NCBI GenBank assembly: GCA_017441265.1
Contig: JAFRYE010000005.1
Location: forward strand, 1-64,000
From: Lachnospiraceae bacterium
GTDB lineage: Bacteria > Bacillota > Clostridia > Lachnospirales > Lachnospiraceae
DNA: 64,000 nucleotides
Reading direction: 5' to 3'
Part shown: positions 18,215 through 27,296 of the stretch, piece by piece
How the letters are laid out: every line of letters begins with the position of its first letter
Numbering within the stretch: position 1 is the stretch's first letter
The notes under the pieces: generated by a model
What the model saw: only the letters and a program-made list of their open reading frames with translations
What the model was told of the DNA's origin: nothing
Databases searched by the model: none
Position numbers and translations under genes: made by a program

Positions 18215-20030
18215 TGTTTTGTCCGCCTAAATGTTTTTTCAGTGCCTGAACGAGCAGGTCATTTTCCTTTGCGTTGCGAATGGCCAGCCGGATGTACTGC
18301 GCGCCGTCGAAGCCCTCCTTGGGGCTCAGATCTTTGATCAGCAGACCGTCTTCCAAAAGGGCGCGCGCCAGGGCTTCCGCTGTCGTTCCGTCCGTGATCT
18401 CCGCCGTGATGAAGTTTGCTTGAGAGGGGATCGGACGGAGTCCGTCGACGCCGGAAAGAGCCTTAAACATGCGTGAGCGCTCCTTACGGAGAGTCTTCAG
18501 GGAACTCTCGTAGACGCTTCGGTATTTTTCGAAGATCTGCATGTAGAACTCGCCGAGGGAATTGATGTTCCATATGGCAACCCGTTGTGAGATCCGGCTT
18601 AGCAGTTCCGTGTTGCCGGTGGCAAGTATGCCGAGGCGAAGTCCGGGTACGCCGTGGGACTTGGAGACGCTCTTGATCACCACAAGGTTGCGGTTCTCGG
18701 CAAGGAAGGCATTGTCGAGAAGGGAATGGTTTTCTTCGTCCGCGAAGTCGGAGAAGGACTCGTCGTACACGAGCGTAATACCGCGCTCCTTTGCCCAGGA
18801 AACCAGGCGCCGGACCTCCGAAGTCGGGAGGTAGTTGCCGGAAGGATTGTCGGGGTTGATCAGGATCAGAGCGCTGATCTTCCGCTGACCGAAATAGGAA
18901 ATGATCGCATCGGCATCGTACGTGTAGTCGGGGCCGGAGGCAAAGAATACTTCCTTGTCGCCCTCATAACGGTTGTAATACTCCTCAAAGGTCGGCCGGA
19001 TAAATCCGACGGTTCCGTCAAGTTCGCTCATCAGGGCGGAGATCAGTTCCGCCGCTCCGTTACCCACAACCACGGTGTCGTAGCTTATGTTGAAGTTGCG
19101 GGACGCGAGGATCCGGTTGACGCGCATTCCGGAAGGATATTGCCGGATGAGCTTGTCACAGTTGGAGATGATCTCGCTCATCATGCGGTCCGACGGATAG
19201 AACGGATTTACCAGATAGCAGAAGTCGATGAGATCGGGGTATCTCCAGCCGCCGCCGTACCGGGTGCTGATCAGCTGAAGGTGCTGCGCGCTGTCGTTGG
19301 GGAAGAGGGTGCAGGCGATGTCCAGATCCTGCGCATCGTCGATCTCGTACCATTTCTGTCCGGTCAGCTTTTTCGCTCGGATGGTGGAACTGTCGAGTAT
19401 GGAAATGACCTTCAGCACCTGCTCGTAGTACTCGTTGTTGCCCATCGCCTTGCAGTAGGCGTTCAGGAAAGGAACGTACTGCTGCGCGGAAAATTCCTTG
19501 CTGAACTTGTAGATGTTTACGGTCTTATACAGATCGGATGTCTCGGAAAATGAAAAGCTCTTCCCGGAGATGAAATCAAGGATATCTCCTTTTCGGTTGG
19601 TCTTAATGCAGGTTCCGTCCATCCAGCTTTCGTATTTGTCGACCAGTGCCAGATTGGGGCGGTGATCGTCAAGCAACAGCTTTAAGACATCGTCTTCGAA
19701 GATCAGATCGGATTCCAGAAGCAGGGTGTCGTCCTCGGTGAGGTACTCCGAAGCAAGCCAGAGAGAGTATATGTTGTTGGTCTTTTCGTACACGTCATTG
19801 CGAACAAACTGCACCGGGATATCCGGCGAGAGAGCTTCGATATGGCGGATCAGGTTGTCGGCACAATATCCCACGACGAGAATGACGCGGTCGAGATGCA
19901 GCGCCGTCAATTGTCTGAGGACACGGTCGATGAGAGGAGTTCCGTTCACTTCAACCATGCACTTGGTGTTATTTTTCGTATACTCTTTCAAGCGCTTGCC
20001 CATTCCGGCGGCCAAGATAATTGCTTGCAT
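18204..20030 (-). CDS. Bifunctional nucleotidyltransferase-PLP aminotransferase fusion
   Basis: A 608-residue fusion. Residues 1 to about 240 are a sugar/choline-phosphate nucleotidyltransferase of the LicC/PntC type: ILAAGMGKRLKEYTKNNTKCM is the nucleotide loop, with LVVGYCADN and LLLESDLIF downstream. Residues about 245-605 are a fold-type I PLP enzyme of aminotransferase class I/II, resembling HisC/CobD-like proteins. It has an LINPDNPSGNYLP motif, VYDESFSDF and the PLP lysine K457 in VIKSVSKSHGVPGLRLG. Fusions of this nucleotidyltransferase type with a PLP domain are known for aminophosphonate/phospho-amine activation. It overlaps the methyltransferase by 11 bases and follows the YidC-TagB fusion. 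Inferred role: making and CTP-activating an amine-bearing head group for a wall or lipid polymer. No phosphoenolpyruvate mutase is nearby. Confidence 0.88.
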   Translation of the reverse strand: MQAIILAAGMGKRLKEYTKNNTKCMVEVNGTPLIDRVLRQLTALHLDRVILVVGYCADNLIRHIEALSPDIPVQFVRNDVYEKTNNIYSLWLASEYLTEDDTLLLESDLIFEDDVLKLLLDDHRPNLALVDKYESWMDGTCIKTNRKGDILDFISGKSFSFSETSDLYKTVNIYKFSKEFSAQQYVPFLNAYCKAMGNNEYYEQVLKVISILDSSTIRAKKLTGQKWYEIDDAQDLDIACTLFPNDSAQHLQLISTRYGGGWRYPDLIDFCYLVNPFYPSDRMMSEIISNCDKLIRQYPSGMRVNRILASRNFNISYDTVVVGNGAAELISALMSELDGTVGFIRPTFEEYYNRYEGDKEVFFASGPDYTYDADAIISYFGQRKISALILINPDNPSGNYLPTSEVRRLVSWAKERGITLVYDESFSDFADEENHSLLDNAFLAENRNLVVIKSVSKSHGVPGLRLGILATGNTELLSRISQRVAIWNINSLGEFYMQIFEKYRSVYESSLKTLRKERSRMFKALSGVDGLRPIPSQANFITAEITDGTTAEALARALLEDGLLIKDLSPKEGFDGAQYIRLAIRNAKENDLLVQALKKHLGGQNNEK

Positions 20031-20051
20031 GCAGGCACCTCCTGATACGGT

Positions 20052-22076
20052 TTAAATCTGTCCTTTCAATGAGCGAATGATGTACACGGCGGAGAGCTTT
20101 GCGCTTTTGCCGATGTTGTAAAGGCGCTCGGATCGGGTTTCGCGGATGATCTCCCGGAATTTGCCGGCGTCGCGGATCAATTCCGCCGCGACGGTCGCCG
20201 CTGTGCTCGCCTCGTCGGGGGAGACGGAGCGGCCGATCACGTTTCGCAGGGTGATGTTGATCGGTTTGGTTTTGATCTTGTCGTATTCCGGATTCATGAT
20301 CTTCATCGGGGTATTGATGAACAGGACCGGACGCAGTGTCACGAAGGCAAACTCCCAGGTGATGTCGGACCAGTCGGTGATCAAAAGGTCGGAGGAGAGC
20401 ACCGGGGAATTCGAGGAGAAATCGGTTTGGATCTCAATGTTTCCGCAGTCCTTATAGCGCTCTTTGAGCAAAACGAACTTTTCCGGCTCGTGCTTCACCT
20501 GCTGCGGGTGCGGTCGTAAAATGATGTCGCATTGCAGCTCGGACAGGCTCTCCAGCAAAGGATCGACGCAGGTGTCGATGATGTTGTCGGGCTGCCAGGA
20601 CGGTGCAATCAGGATCTTCGGCCGCGAATTGGCTTCGTGGGCGGAGGAATCGTAATCCGCGATCATGCGGTCGATCAGCGGATATCCGGTCTCCACGAGG
20701 CGCTTCCTCGGCGTCTTGTAGAGCTCCTCGGCGTCCCGGATCTCGTTGAAGGTGTCGGGGCCGGGGCAGAAAATGGTGTCATACCAGTCCAAGGAACCCT
20801 TACGGAAGGTGAGAGCGGTGCTTCCCATTCCGTGGGACGTGAAGATGTATTCGACGTTCTTGTTCACGCGGGAACGTTTGATATGGTATTTCTCCAGATC
20901 GGGAACCGTCATGACGCAGATCTTGCAATCCAGCCGCATGAACAGCGGGATCAGGTATTGATCCGAGGAAACAAAGTAGGGGATCACGCGGTCAGGGCAG
21001 CTCGTGAAGAGGTTGTCGTCCGGGTCGCTGGTCACGTAATGAACGGTGACGTCGGAGTTCGCAAGGAGATAGTCGATGATGTCGGAGTAGTACTTGTAGA
21101 AACCGTTTTTCTCCGAGTAGAAGACCAGTTCCTTGTCCGGCGTTGAAAGGAAGCGCTTGTAGTCCGCTTTCTCCCGGGCGTGGTGCTTTTTGTGCTGGGC
21201 TTCCTTCTCGATCCGCTGGGCGTCCATTTGGCGGAGATACTCGTAATCCACGTATTTTTCGGGCGGGATGACCTTGTTTAATAGCATCATCGACGGTATC
21301 GCAAAGAGGTTTCCGAAGATCCAGTACAAGCCGACTCCCGCAGGCACGAGAAACGCGAAATATGCGGAAAATGCGACCATGAATACGGTGGTCAGGTTCT
21401 TGGTCAGCGTGCTCTGGGTCACCTGAAGGACGTTGATCCTGTTCTGAACGAAGCACATGAACCAGGCGCTTAGGCCGGACAGTATGGGGATTAGCAGAAG
21501 ACTGTACTCCTGCTTGAACGACGGAATGTGGCTTAGGTTAAACCCGAGGAACGACACGTTGAACGAACGGATGGAAGTGATCGCATCGCCGAAGGTTTCC
21601 CCGGCCGGAAGGACGCCGTCCTTGATCTGAACGAGAATGTCATTCTGGTAGGCATTTTCCGAGAACGGGCCCGGAAGAACGGTGGCGATCCAGTCTTTGA
21701 GACCGTCGATGACGGAGGAATCCAGCCGCAGAACATAGCTCAGCGGGTGATAGACAACGTAAACCAGACCCAGCACCAGCGGAATCTGGATCAGCAGCGG
21801 AATGATGCTGAGGGACGGATTGTAATGATACCGCTTGTACAGGGCGAGTTGCTCGTCTGCCAGTTTGTCTTTGTCATCCACATACTTGATCTTGAGCGCA
21901 TTGTTCTCCGGCATCAGCTTGACCATCTGAATGGAATTCTTCTGCGTCAGAATGCCGATGGGGAACAGCAGGATCTTGGTCAGCAAAGTAAAGAGGATGA
22001 TGCTGAGGCCGTAGTTTCCTGTGATGCGATAGCAGAGATACATCACCGGACCCAGGGCGATGCCGAGGTATTTCAT
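20052..22076 (-). CDS. YidC-like membrane domain fused to TagB/TagF glycerophosphotransferase domain
   Basis: A 674-residue fusion. Residues 1 to about 275 are YidC/Oxa1-like: five or so membrane helices with GNYGLSIILFTLLTKILLFP at the N-terminus, SIIPLLIQIPLVLGLVYVV, and a late GLYWIFGNLFAIPSMMLLN. A basic linker (roughly 275-305) follows. Residues about 310-670 are a CDP-glycerol:polyglycerophosphate transferase domain of TagB/TagF type, with FTSHGMGS, APSWQPDN, LRPHPQQ and LITDWSDITWEF. The family transfers glycerol-phosphate or ribitol-phosphate from a CDP donor. Fusion to an insertase-like domain could serve simply as membrane anchoring or could couple polymer extension to membrane insertion. 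Its stop region overlaps nothing downstream (21-base gap); its start overlaps the small membrane gene by 4 bases. Confidence 0.88.
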   Translation of the reverse strand: MKYLGIALGPVMYLCYRITGNYGLSIILFTLLTKILLFPIGILTQKNSIQMVKLMPENNALKIKYVDDKDKLADEQLALYKRYHYNPSLSIIPLLIQIPLVLGLVYVVYHPLSYVLRLDSSVIDGLKDWIATVLPGPFSENAYQNDILVQIKDGVLPAGETFGDAITSIRSFNVSFLGFNLSHIPSFKQEYSLLLIPILSGLSAWFMCFVQNRINVLQVTQSTLTKNLTTVFMVAFSAYFAFLVPAGVGLYWIFGNLFAIPSMMLLNKVIPPEKYVDYEYLRQMDAQRIEKEAQHKKHHAREKADYKRFLSTPDKELVFYSEKNGFYKYYSDIIDYLLANSDVTVHYVTSDPDDNLFTSCPDRVIPYFVSSDQYLIPLFMRLDCKICVMTVPDLEKYHIKRSRVNKNVEYIFTSHGMGSTALTFRKGSLDWYDTIFCPGPDTFNEIRDAEELYKTPRKRLVETGYPLIDRMIADYDSSAHEANSRPKILIAPSWQPDNIIDTCVDPLLESLSELQCDIILRPHPQQVKHEPEKFVLLKERYKDCGNIEIQTDFSSNSPVLSSDLLITDWSDITWEFAFVTLRPVLFINTPMKIMNPEYDKIKTKPINITLRNVIGRSVSPDEASTAATVAAELIRDAGKFREIIRETRSERLYNIGKSAKLSAVYIIRSLKGQI

Positions 22077-22357
22077 GCGTCTTCTCCGGGGGTGTCGTCG
22101 CCGAGCAGATCCTCTGCGGTCACGCAGTCTTTCCCTTCGGCGTCTTTCTTTTCGATCGTGGTAATCGCTTCGTTGTCCTTCTTGCGTTTGAAGGCTTTTT
22201 TGATCTTGCTTCGGAAAATGCCGATGCCGGTTCCGATGGCGATCAGAACACCGACTCCGATCTGGATCAGGTAGCTGGTGGTAGCCGGGTCAATGTAGGC
22301 AAAGTTCAGGGCGCCCTGAGACTCGGTGGTGATCATTTGTGACAGTACTTCGAACAT
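22073..22357 (-). CDS. Small single-pass membrane protein of the wall-polymer operon
   Basis: 94 residues: a short outside segment containing AYIDPATTSYL, one membrane helix (IGVGVLIAIGTGIGI), then a Lys/Arg-rich cytoplasmic patch and an acidic tail. Small proteins with a YIDPGTxS-like motif ahead of one helix recur next to surface-polymer synthesis genes in Firmicutes, but I know no established function. It lies 16 bases downstream of the sulfatase-fold gene and overlaps the YidC-TagB fusion start by 4 bases, so stoichiometric co-expression with both is expected. It could be a chaperone or scaffold of the polymer machine (inference). Confidence 0.75.
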   Translation of the reverse strand: MFEVLSQMITTESQGALNFAYIDPATTSYLIQIGVGVLIAIGTGIGIFRSKIKKAFKRKKDNEAITTIEKKDAEGKDCVTAEDLLGDDTPGEDA

Positions 22358-22373
22358 GGGTTGACTCCTTGTC

Positions 22374-24194
22374 TTATTTTTCGGGAGCGTCGGTGAGACG
22401 CCAGTTGCTGTCGTCGTGGGACGAACCGTTGATCAGCAGATCGCCGAGGTTGTCGGGAACTGCCGTTGAGAAAAATCCGTAAAACTCGTAGATGCGCAGG
22501 CATCGCTCCGGGGCGGTCGCTCCCGCGAAGATGTCCTGGAAGGACGTTCCGTACGCGGAATGGTTGATCCCCGCGGCGTTCAGGACCGTGGACGGGATGT
22601 ATTGGTTGGAGAGCTGCGCCGAATCGTCGGTCTGAAGAGGCACGCTCGGTGCATTCTTCGGCTTGTACAACAAGGTGGTTATCAGGCCGGAAACGCTTCC
22701 TTCCACCGATCCTTTGCTGCGGAGCTCCGGAATATTCAGGTTTTGGTTTCCGTGGTCCGCCATGATGATGATCGTGGAGTTGTCGTACACGCCCAGTTCC
22801 TTCATCTTGTCAAAATAACTGTTGAGCAGGGTGAAGACGCCCCGGGCCGTCCCGATCGTCAGGCTCGGAGCGGCTGCGCCGTGGTCCGGCGCCAGGTCGG
22901 CGTAAAATTGTCTTGGATTGTGAACGCCGTTTAAGTGTACGAAGACATAGTTTTTCTTTGTGTTATCTGCTCGCAGACCGACGGTGTTGACATAGTTGAG
23001 AAACGCCATGTCGGAATCGTTGGAGATCAGGGTGGGCTGCCGCTCGATCCGCTCTTCGCGGAATTCCATGAAACGGGCCGTCGGGTCGGTTCCGATGCTG
23101 ACCAGGAAGTTGTATTTGACGTAATACGGAACCAACTTAGCCATGGAATACTTCAGGAAAACCGGGACAACGCCGCCGTCTCCGAGGTAGTTGATCCGGC
23201 ACAGATCGGAGTCATGGTCCTTGTTGTCGGCGTCGGGCTTTACAATGTTGTCGGCATAGGATGCCACCGACTTCATCGTCGCATAGGTCGTCGAACTGTC
23301 AATGGAGAGGTTCACGGAGTAGCCGTTGTCCTTCAGCACCTTCAGGACATTGTCTCCGGACCAGGCATCATCCAGATACTCTTTCCAGGTTTGCCCGGTG
23401 TACTGCCGGCCGGTCACGGCCTGGGCGACGGAGGGAAACGTGTTGAGATAGCAGCTGACGCAATCGCGGTAGTACGTAAATCCGGTGAGCGAATCGTTCA
23501 GCTCAGGATAGCATTCCAGTGCGGTGTCCATCCACATTCCGGCGAATCGATCCACCAGAAAGACAATGACGTTCTCGTCGGAGGAGAGATTCGTGACCCC
23601 TTCGTACGAAAAATAAGTCAGCTCGTTGGGATATTCGTCGTCCGGCTTGATCCATTCGGAGGTGAGAGCGCTTGAGAGTGCGCCGACGCCCTGCATGAGA
23701 AAGATCGCCGCGGCGACCAGCGTGATGATCTTGGAAAAGACTTCCGGCGTGGGTTTTTGTTTTCGCTCGTCAAGGATGTGAAGAACGGTGATGATGAGCG
23801 GAAGCAAAAGAAACAGCGCGTAAATGATGTAATTGATCGTTCCGTAAAGGGAAGTTTCCGTCTTGATCGGGTCGTCCTTGTTCAGCAGCGTCATGCGGCC
23901 GTTGTAAAACAGCATCTGCATATAACCGCCGATCAGGAAACCGAACAGAAGCGAACGTACGAGACGATAGAGCTTCTCGCTGATGAGAAGCAGAAGATTG
24001 AAAAGAAGAATGCATCCCGCTATGGCTGCCAGTGCGGTCAGCAACAGCGAGAGCATGATATTTTTCGGGTTGATAAGAAACTCCGATTGGTTGTTAACCA
24101 ACAATTCAAACGGGGAGAAAAAGCAAACGGTAGCGCCGAGGGAAAGGCTCAGCGCCAGTATCTGCAATTCATTTTTCCGGGTGAAGTTCTTCAT
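22374..24194 (-). CDS. Membrane-bound sulfatase-fold enzyme (LTA synthase-like)
   Basis: A 606-residue protein with about five N-terminal membrane helices (to around residue 190) and an extracellular alkaline-phosphatase/sulfatase-type domain. Visible sulfatase features are NVIVFLVDRFAG at the first metal site, FVHLNGVHNPRQF and IIIMADHGNQN at the second. LtaS-type enzymes transfer phosphoglycerol outside the cell, and related members transfer phosphoethanolamine or other head groups. The first-motif sequence differs from canonical LtaS and I cannot assign a nucleophile Thr with certainty. The frame extends to 24230, but the ATG at 24194 follows AAGGATG and starts the membrane-anchor region. 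First gene of the operon running to 17495. Confidence 0.82.
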   Translation of the reverse strand: MKNFTRKNELQILALSLSLGATVCFFSPFELLVNNQSEFLINPKNIMLSLLLTALAAIAGCILLFNLLLLISEKLYRLVRSLLFGFLIGGYMQMLFYNGRMTLLNKDDPIKTETSLYGTINYIIYALFLLLPLIITVLHILDERKQKPTPEVFSKIITLVAAAIFLMQGVGALSSALTSEWIKPDDEYPNELTYFSYEGVTNLSSDENVIVFLVDRFAGMWMDTALECYPELNDSLTGFTYYRDCVSCYLNTFPSVAQAVTGRQYTGQTWKEYLDDAWSGDNVLKVLKDNGYSVNLSIDSSTTYATMKSVASYADNIVKPDADNKDHDSDLCRINYLGDGGVVPVFLKYSMAKLVPYYVKYNFLVSIGTDPTARFMEFREERIERQPTLISNDSDMAFLNYVNTVGLRADNTKKNYVFVHLNGVHNPRQFYADLAPDHGAAAPSLTIGTARGVFTLLNSYFDKMKELGVYDNSTIIIMADHGNQNLNIPELRSKGSVEGSVSGLITTLLYKPKNAPSVPLQTDDSAQLSNQYIPSTVLNAAGINHSAYGTSFQDIFAGATAPERCLRIYEFYGFFSTAVPDNLGDLLINGSSHDDSNWRLTDAPEK

Positions 24195-24236
24195 GGTTTG
24201 ATCATCCTTGTGATAAATTCGGACATACATACCGTA

Positions 24237-24265
24237 ATTATATCACATATTGAGGATGTTTTCCA
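24237..24265 (-). promoter_or_regulatory. Promoter of the sulfatase/YidC-TagB/LicC-like operon
   Basis: On the minus strand a perfect TATAAT (plus 24237-24242) preceded, after 17 bases, by TGGAAA (plus 24260-24265). It lies about 45 bases upstream of the chosen ATG at 24194, in the gap to the oligosaccharyltransferase gene. Confidence 0.6.
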
Positions 24266-24282
24266 TGAAAAGCCGCGTTAGT

Positions 24283-27063
24283 TCACTCCCCGTATCTCCA
24301 CACGCTGAATTCCCTCCGGTTGCCGTCGCTCTCGCCGGGGAGGTTGTCCGGCCGGTCAATGGTCATCGTGCCGCCCGTGACCTTGCGGTAGCGCAGCGCA
24401 TCGCCCTCGCTCATGAAGGAGCGCATGAACACGGAGTCGGCGAATCGCGAGCCGCACACGAGGCAGCGGTAGCAATTGCCGTCCTTGCGGAGGTAAATGG
24501 TGTAAAAGCCGGTGGCTTCGGGGTAGATCGGGAACGTGCCGTCCGTGCCGACGGCATTGTCGTAGCGCAGGGTGGTCGGCACCGTGGTGTCATCCGCTCG
24601 GAGCAGCTCGGCGGTCGTCTCGCCGGTCGCGGAGACGCTGATGCGGACGCGGTAGGTGCTGTCTTTGAGGTTGATGACCGCACTCTGTCCCGGCGCGATA
24701 TAAGGGCAGTCCTCGTTCATCCAGACTTCGGGCGAGTAGGTCGTGGTGCCGAAATCCCAGTAGCCGAAATCGCGGATGACGCCGAGGATCCGGAACATGT
24801 CGGTCGAAACCACGAGGTAGATCGGATGCGTCGTCTCGGGGTGCGTGAGCGCGAGCAGCTCGTCAATCTTGTCGGCCGGGAAGTTGCGGGCCTGGAGCTC
24901 CGTGCGCGCATCCTCGCGGCTCATCGGAAGAAGGGTCAAAAGGAGGTTGACCGCCCTGCGGGCAGCGGCTTTCATGCCGTTGTCGGTGGTCTCGTCGTAG
25001 ACGCCGTACTCGCGCATCATCAGGTGGCACGCGTCCAGACCGCCCGCGTCAAGCATCCGGAAGATCCCGTGTGACAGCGCGGTGTCCTCGGTCACGAGGG
25101 CCTTTGCCGTAAAATAATTCCATTCCCCGTTGAAGGTTCCCCCGTCCCCGAGAGTCTTGCGCCGCGCGGCGTACTCGTAGAAGTAGCCGAAGTCCCACCA
25201 CGACGCGATCACTGCGTCGGGCTCGGCGTTTTCATCGATGAAACGGCAGACCTCGTTGAGGGTGTCATCGGCGCTTGGGTAGGCGCCGTATCCGTAGCCG
25301 AAGCAGGTGATGATCGGCACATAGATCAGGGCGCACAGGAAAATGACGGCCGGCATCGTCGAGTCGCCGAGAAACGTGAAGCCAAGGCCGATCACGAGCA
25401 CCGCGCCGAGCACGATCAGGCAGATCGTCCAGCCGAGCTCCGGCCGAAGCGAAAAGCCCATGGTCGCGGCCGAGAGCACCACCATGGCGACGGACAGCGG
25501 CAGCGGCAGACTGCGTCGCTCGGCTTCCCGCCGCGCGATGACCATCCGCCGGAGCAGACATGCGAAGATCCCGGCGCCGAGGCCGCACATGACGCCGATG
25601 GGCAGCGCGGGAATCTTGCTGAAGCGCGAGCCTTTGAAGGCGATGATCACGCCGCAGCCGAGCCATACGCACAGAAATACCGCAACGGAGATGAAGGTCC
25701 TCACATCGCCGAACACGGACGTCGCAGCGGGCTCCTCTTCGGGACGGAAGGTGACCGCGCGCTTGCCAAACGCCGCGCGGAAACAGTGGATGATCAGGAA
25801 AATGACGGTCGCGATCGTGAAGAACAGAATCAGCCACGCGCCGAGCTCGTTGATGGTGCCGTTGTCGTACGCGGCAAATCCGTTCAGCAGGCGAAGCAGG
25901 ATCCCCTTGTTGTAATAGTCGCCGATCAGCGGAGTCGGCTGCAGCTCCGACACGTAACGGGCAGCGTCGGGAAATGCTGCGCTTCCGCCGGCGATGGTCC
26001 CACTGACCTGTCCGAGCAATCCGCCGATGTCGGTGAAGAGCTCGCGTCCTCTCGTCAGCAGACAGCACAAAACCTGTGTGAGAAGACCGAGCGCCGCGCC
26101 GCGAAGTTCGGTGCTGCGGAAGAACCCGCGGATGCCGCCCGCGTAGGCGACGGCTCCGGGAGAGGGCGTTTCGGAAGGGATGCCCGCGTCGACAGCGGCC
26201 TCTTCAATCGGTGTTCCGGCGTCGTCGGAGGACACGGAGACAGCAGTCTCATTTTCCGAAGAAACAGCGCGACGCGAGATGAGCGAGCGGACGATTGTCA
26301 CGACAAAATGAGCGAATAGGACGCAGCATGCGGCCGCAATCCCGATGCAGAAATAGGCGTAGTAAGCACGCCAGAAAAGGCTCAGTCCGCACAGCGAGAC
26401 ACCGCTGGCGACGGCCCAGCCGATGCGTGAGCGGCGGGTGCGGGCGATGATCGCCTCGGCGAAGCACAGCAGGTACAGGCACGGCAGAAGCGACAGTCCG
26501 AGGTCGGTGTCATAGTAGCCGGCGGTGGTGCATGCGACAAAGGGTTCCGCGCAGGCGATCAGCACTCCGGCCACAAGTCCGCCGATGCGGTTGGTGCGCC
26601 GCTTGACGAACGCGTAGGCAGGGATGGCCGCAAGGGATGTGATGAAGGGTGCGAGCCAGAAGATGACGCCGTAGACGGTGACGCCGGGGATCCACGAGAT
26701 CAGCCGGTACACGGTGGCGCCGAGCATCGGGAGACCCATGACCACGTCGCCTTCGTCGTCGGAGGCATTTGCCGCAATGTACGGATCCTCCGCGCGGCTG
26801 TGCCTGAGCTCGTAGCCGGAGAGCCCCCGGTCCGCCACCTCCTCCGTGAGGCGGGCGTAGAGATAGGAATCGAACTCGCTCAGGTACGGAAGGCCGCCGT
26901 CGATGGTGTGCTCTTCCTTCGCGTCCTCGTCAAGCATGAACAGCGGCATCGCGAGCGAGTGCAGAAGTATCGATATGAGTACGATCAGGCCGCACAGCAG
27001 AATATCCCGCTTGAGCTCGGAACGGCCTGTCGAATTCAGTTTGGTCAATGTGCGGTTTCCCAT
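24283..27063 (-). CDS. STT3/PglB-like oligosaccharyltransferase
   Basis: A 926-residue membrane protein with the architecture of single-subunit oligosaccharyltransferases: about thirteen membrane helices up to roughly residue 580, then a soluble extracellular domain. The metal-binding first-loop motif is SEFDSYLYAR (D65), the second acidic motif is AGYYDTDLG (D185 and D187), and the WWDYG acceptor-serine/threonine-recognition motif appears as ASWWDFG (residues 622-626, Phe for Tyr). These are the three diagnostic elements of STT3/PglB/AglB. Family members move a lipid-linked glycan onto Asn of NxS/T or, in some lineages, onto other acceptors. An internal acidic, Ser/Pro/Ala-rich cytoplasmic insertion is present around residues 270-310. 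It has its own promoter and sits beside two lipid-linked glycan operons that could supply the donor. Confidence 0.88.
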   Translation of the reverse strand: MGNRTLTKLNSTGRSELKRDILLCGLIVLISILLHSLAMPLFMLDEDAKEEHTIDGGLPYLSEFDSYLYARLTEEVADRGLSGYELRHSRAEDPYIAANASDDEGDVVMGLPMLGATVYRLISWIPGVTVYGVIFWLAPFITSLAAIPAYAFVKRRTNRIGGLVAGVLIACAEPFVACTTAGYYDTDLGLSLLPCLYLLCFAEAIIARTRRSRIGWAVASGVSLCGLSLFWRAYYAYFCIGIAAACCVLFAHFVVTIVRSLISRRAVSSENETAVSVSSDDAGTPIEEAAVDAGIPSETPSPGAVAYAGGIRGFFRSTELRGAALGLLTQVLCCLLTRGRELFTDIGGLLGQVSGTIAGGSAAFPDAARYVSELQPTPLIGDYYNKGILLRLLNGFAAYDNGTINELGAWLILFFTIATVIFLIIHCFRAAFGKRAVTFRPEEEPAATSVFGDVRTFISVAVFLCVWLGCGVIIAFKGSRFSKIPALPIGVMCGLGAGIFACLLRRMVIARREAERRSLPLPLSVAMVVLSAATMGFSLRPELGWTICLIVLGAVLVIGLGFTFLGDSTMPAVIFLCALIYVPIITCFGYGYGAYPSADDTLNEVCRFIDENAEPDAVIASWWDFGYFYEYAARRKTLGDGGTFNGEWNYFTAKALVTEDTALSHGIFRMLDAGGLDACHLMMREYGVYDETTDNGMKAAARRAVNLLLTLLPMSREDARTELQARNFPADKIDELLALTHPETTHPIYLVVSTDMFRILGVIRDFGYWDFGTTTYSPEVWMNEDCPYIAPGQSAVINLKDSTYRVRISVSATGETTAELLRADDTTVPTTLRYDNAVGTDGTFPIYPEATGFYTIYLRKDGNCYRCLVCGSRFADSVFMRSFMSEGDALRYRKVTGGTMTIDRPDNLPGESDGNRREFSVWRYGE

Positions 27064-27104
27064 GAAATCTCCCCTCCGCGGGCGTTTCGAGCGCCTACGC
27101 GTTA

Positions 27105-27133
27105 ATTCTATGATTCGGAAAATGCCTTGTCAA
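27105..27133 (-). promoter_or_regulatory. Sigma70-type promoter of the STT3-like gene
   Basis: On the minus strand TTGACA (plus 27128-27133), a 17-base spacer and TAGAAT (plus 27105-27110). One copy of the over-represented 9-mer CATTTTCCG falls inside the spacer. Confidence 0.8.
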
Positions 27134-27296
27134 GTGCAATTCTAATTCGAACCTAGTATAAGAAATAACATGGATTTTTTTCGCCGAAGGAGAGAAAGGT
27201 GCATTTTCTTTTTCGGGATTTTGCGGCATAATCATGTCCGTGAGATGACCGTGGGGACGGTCAGATGAATTTGATGATATCCTCTGCGTGTAATAG

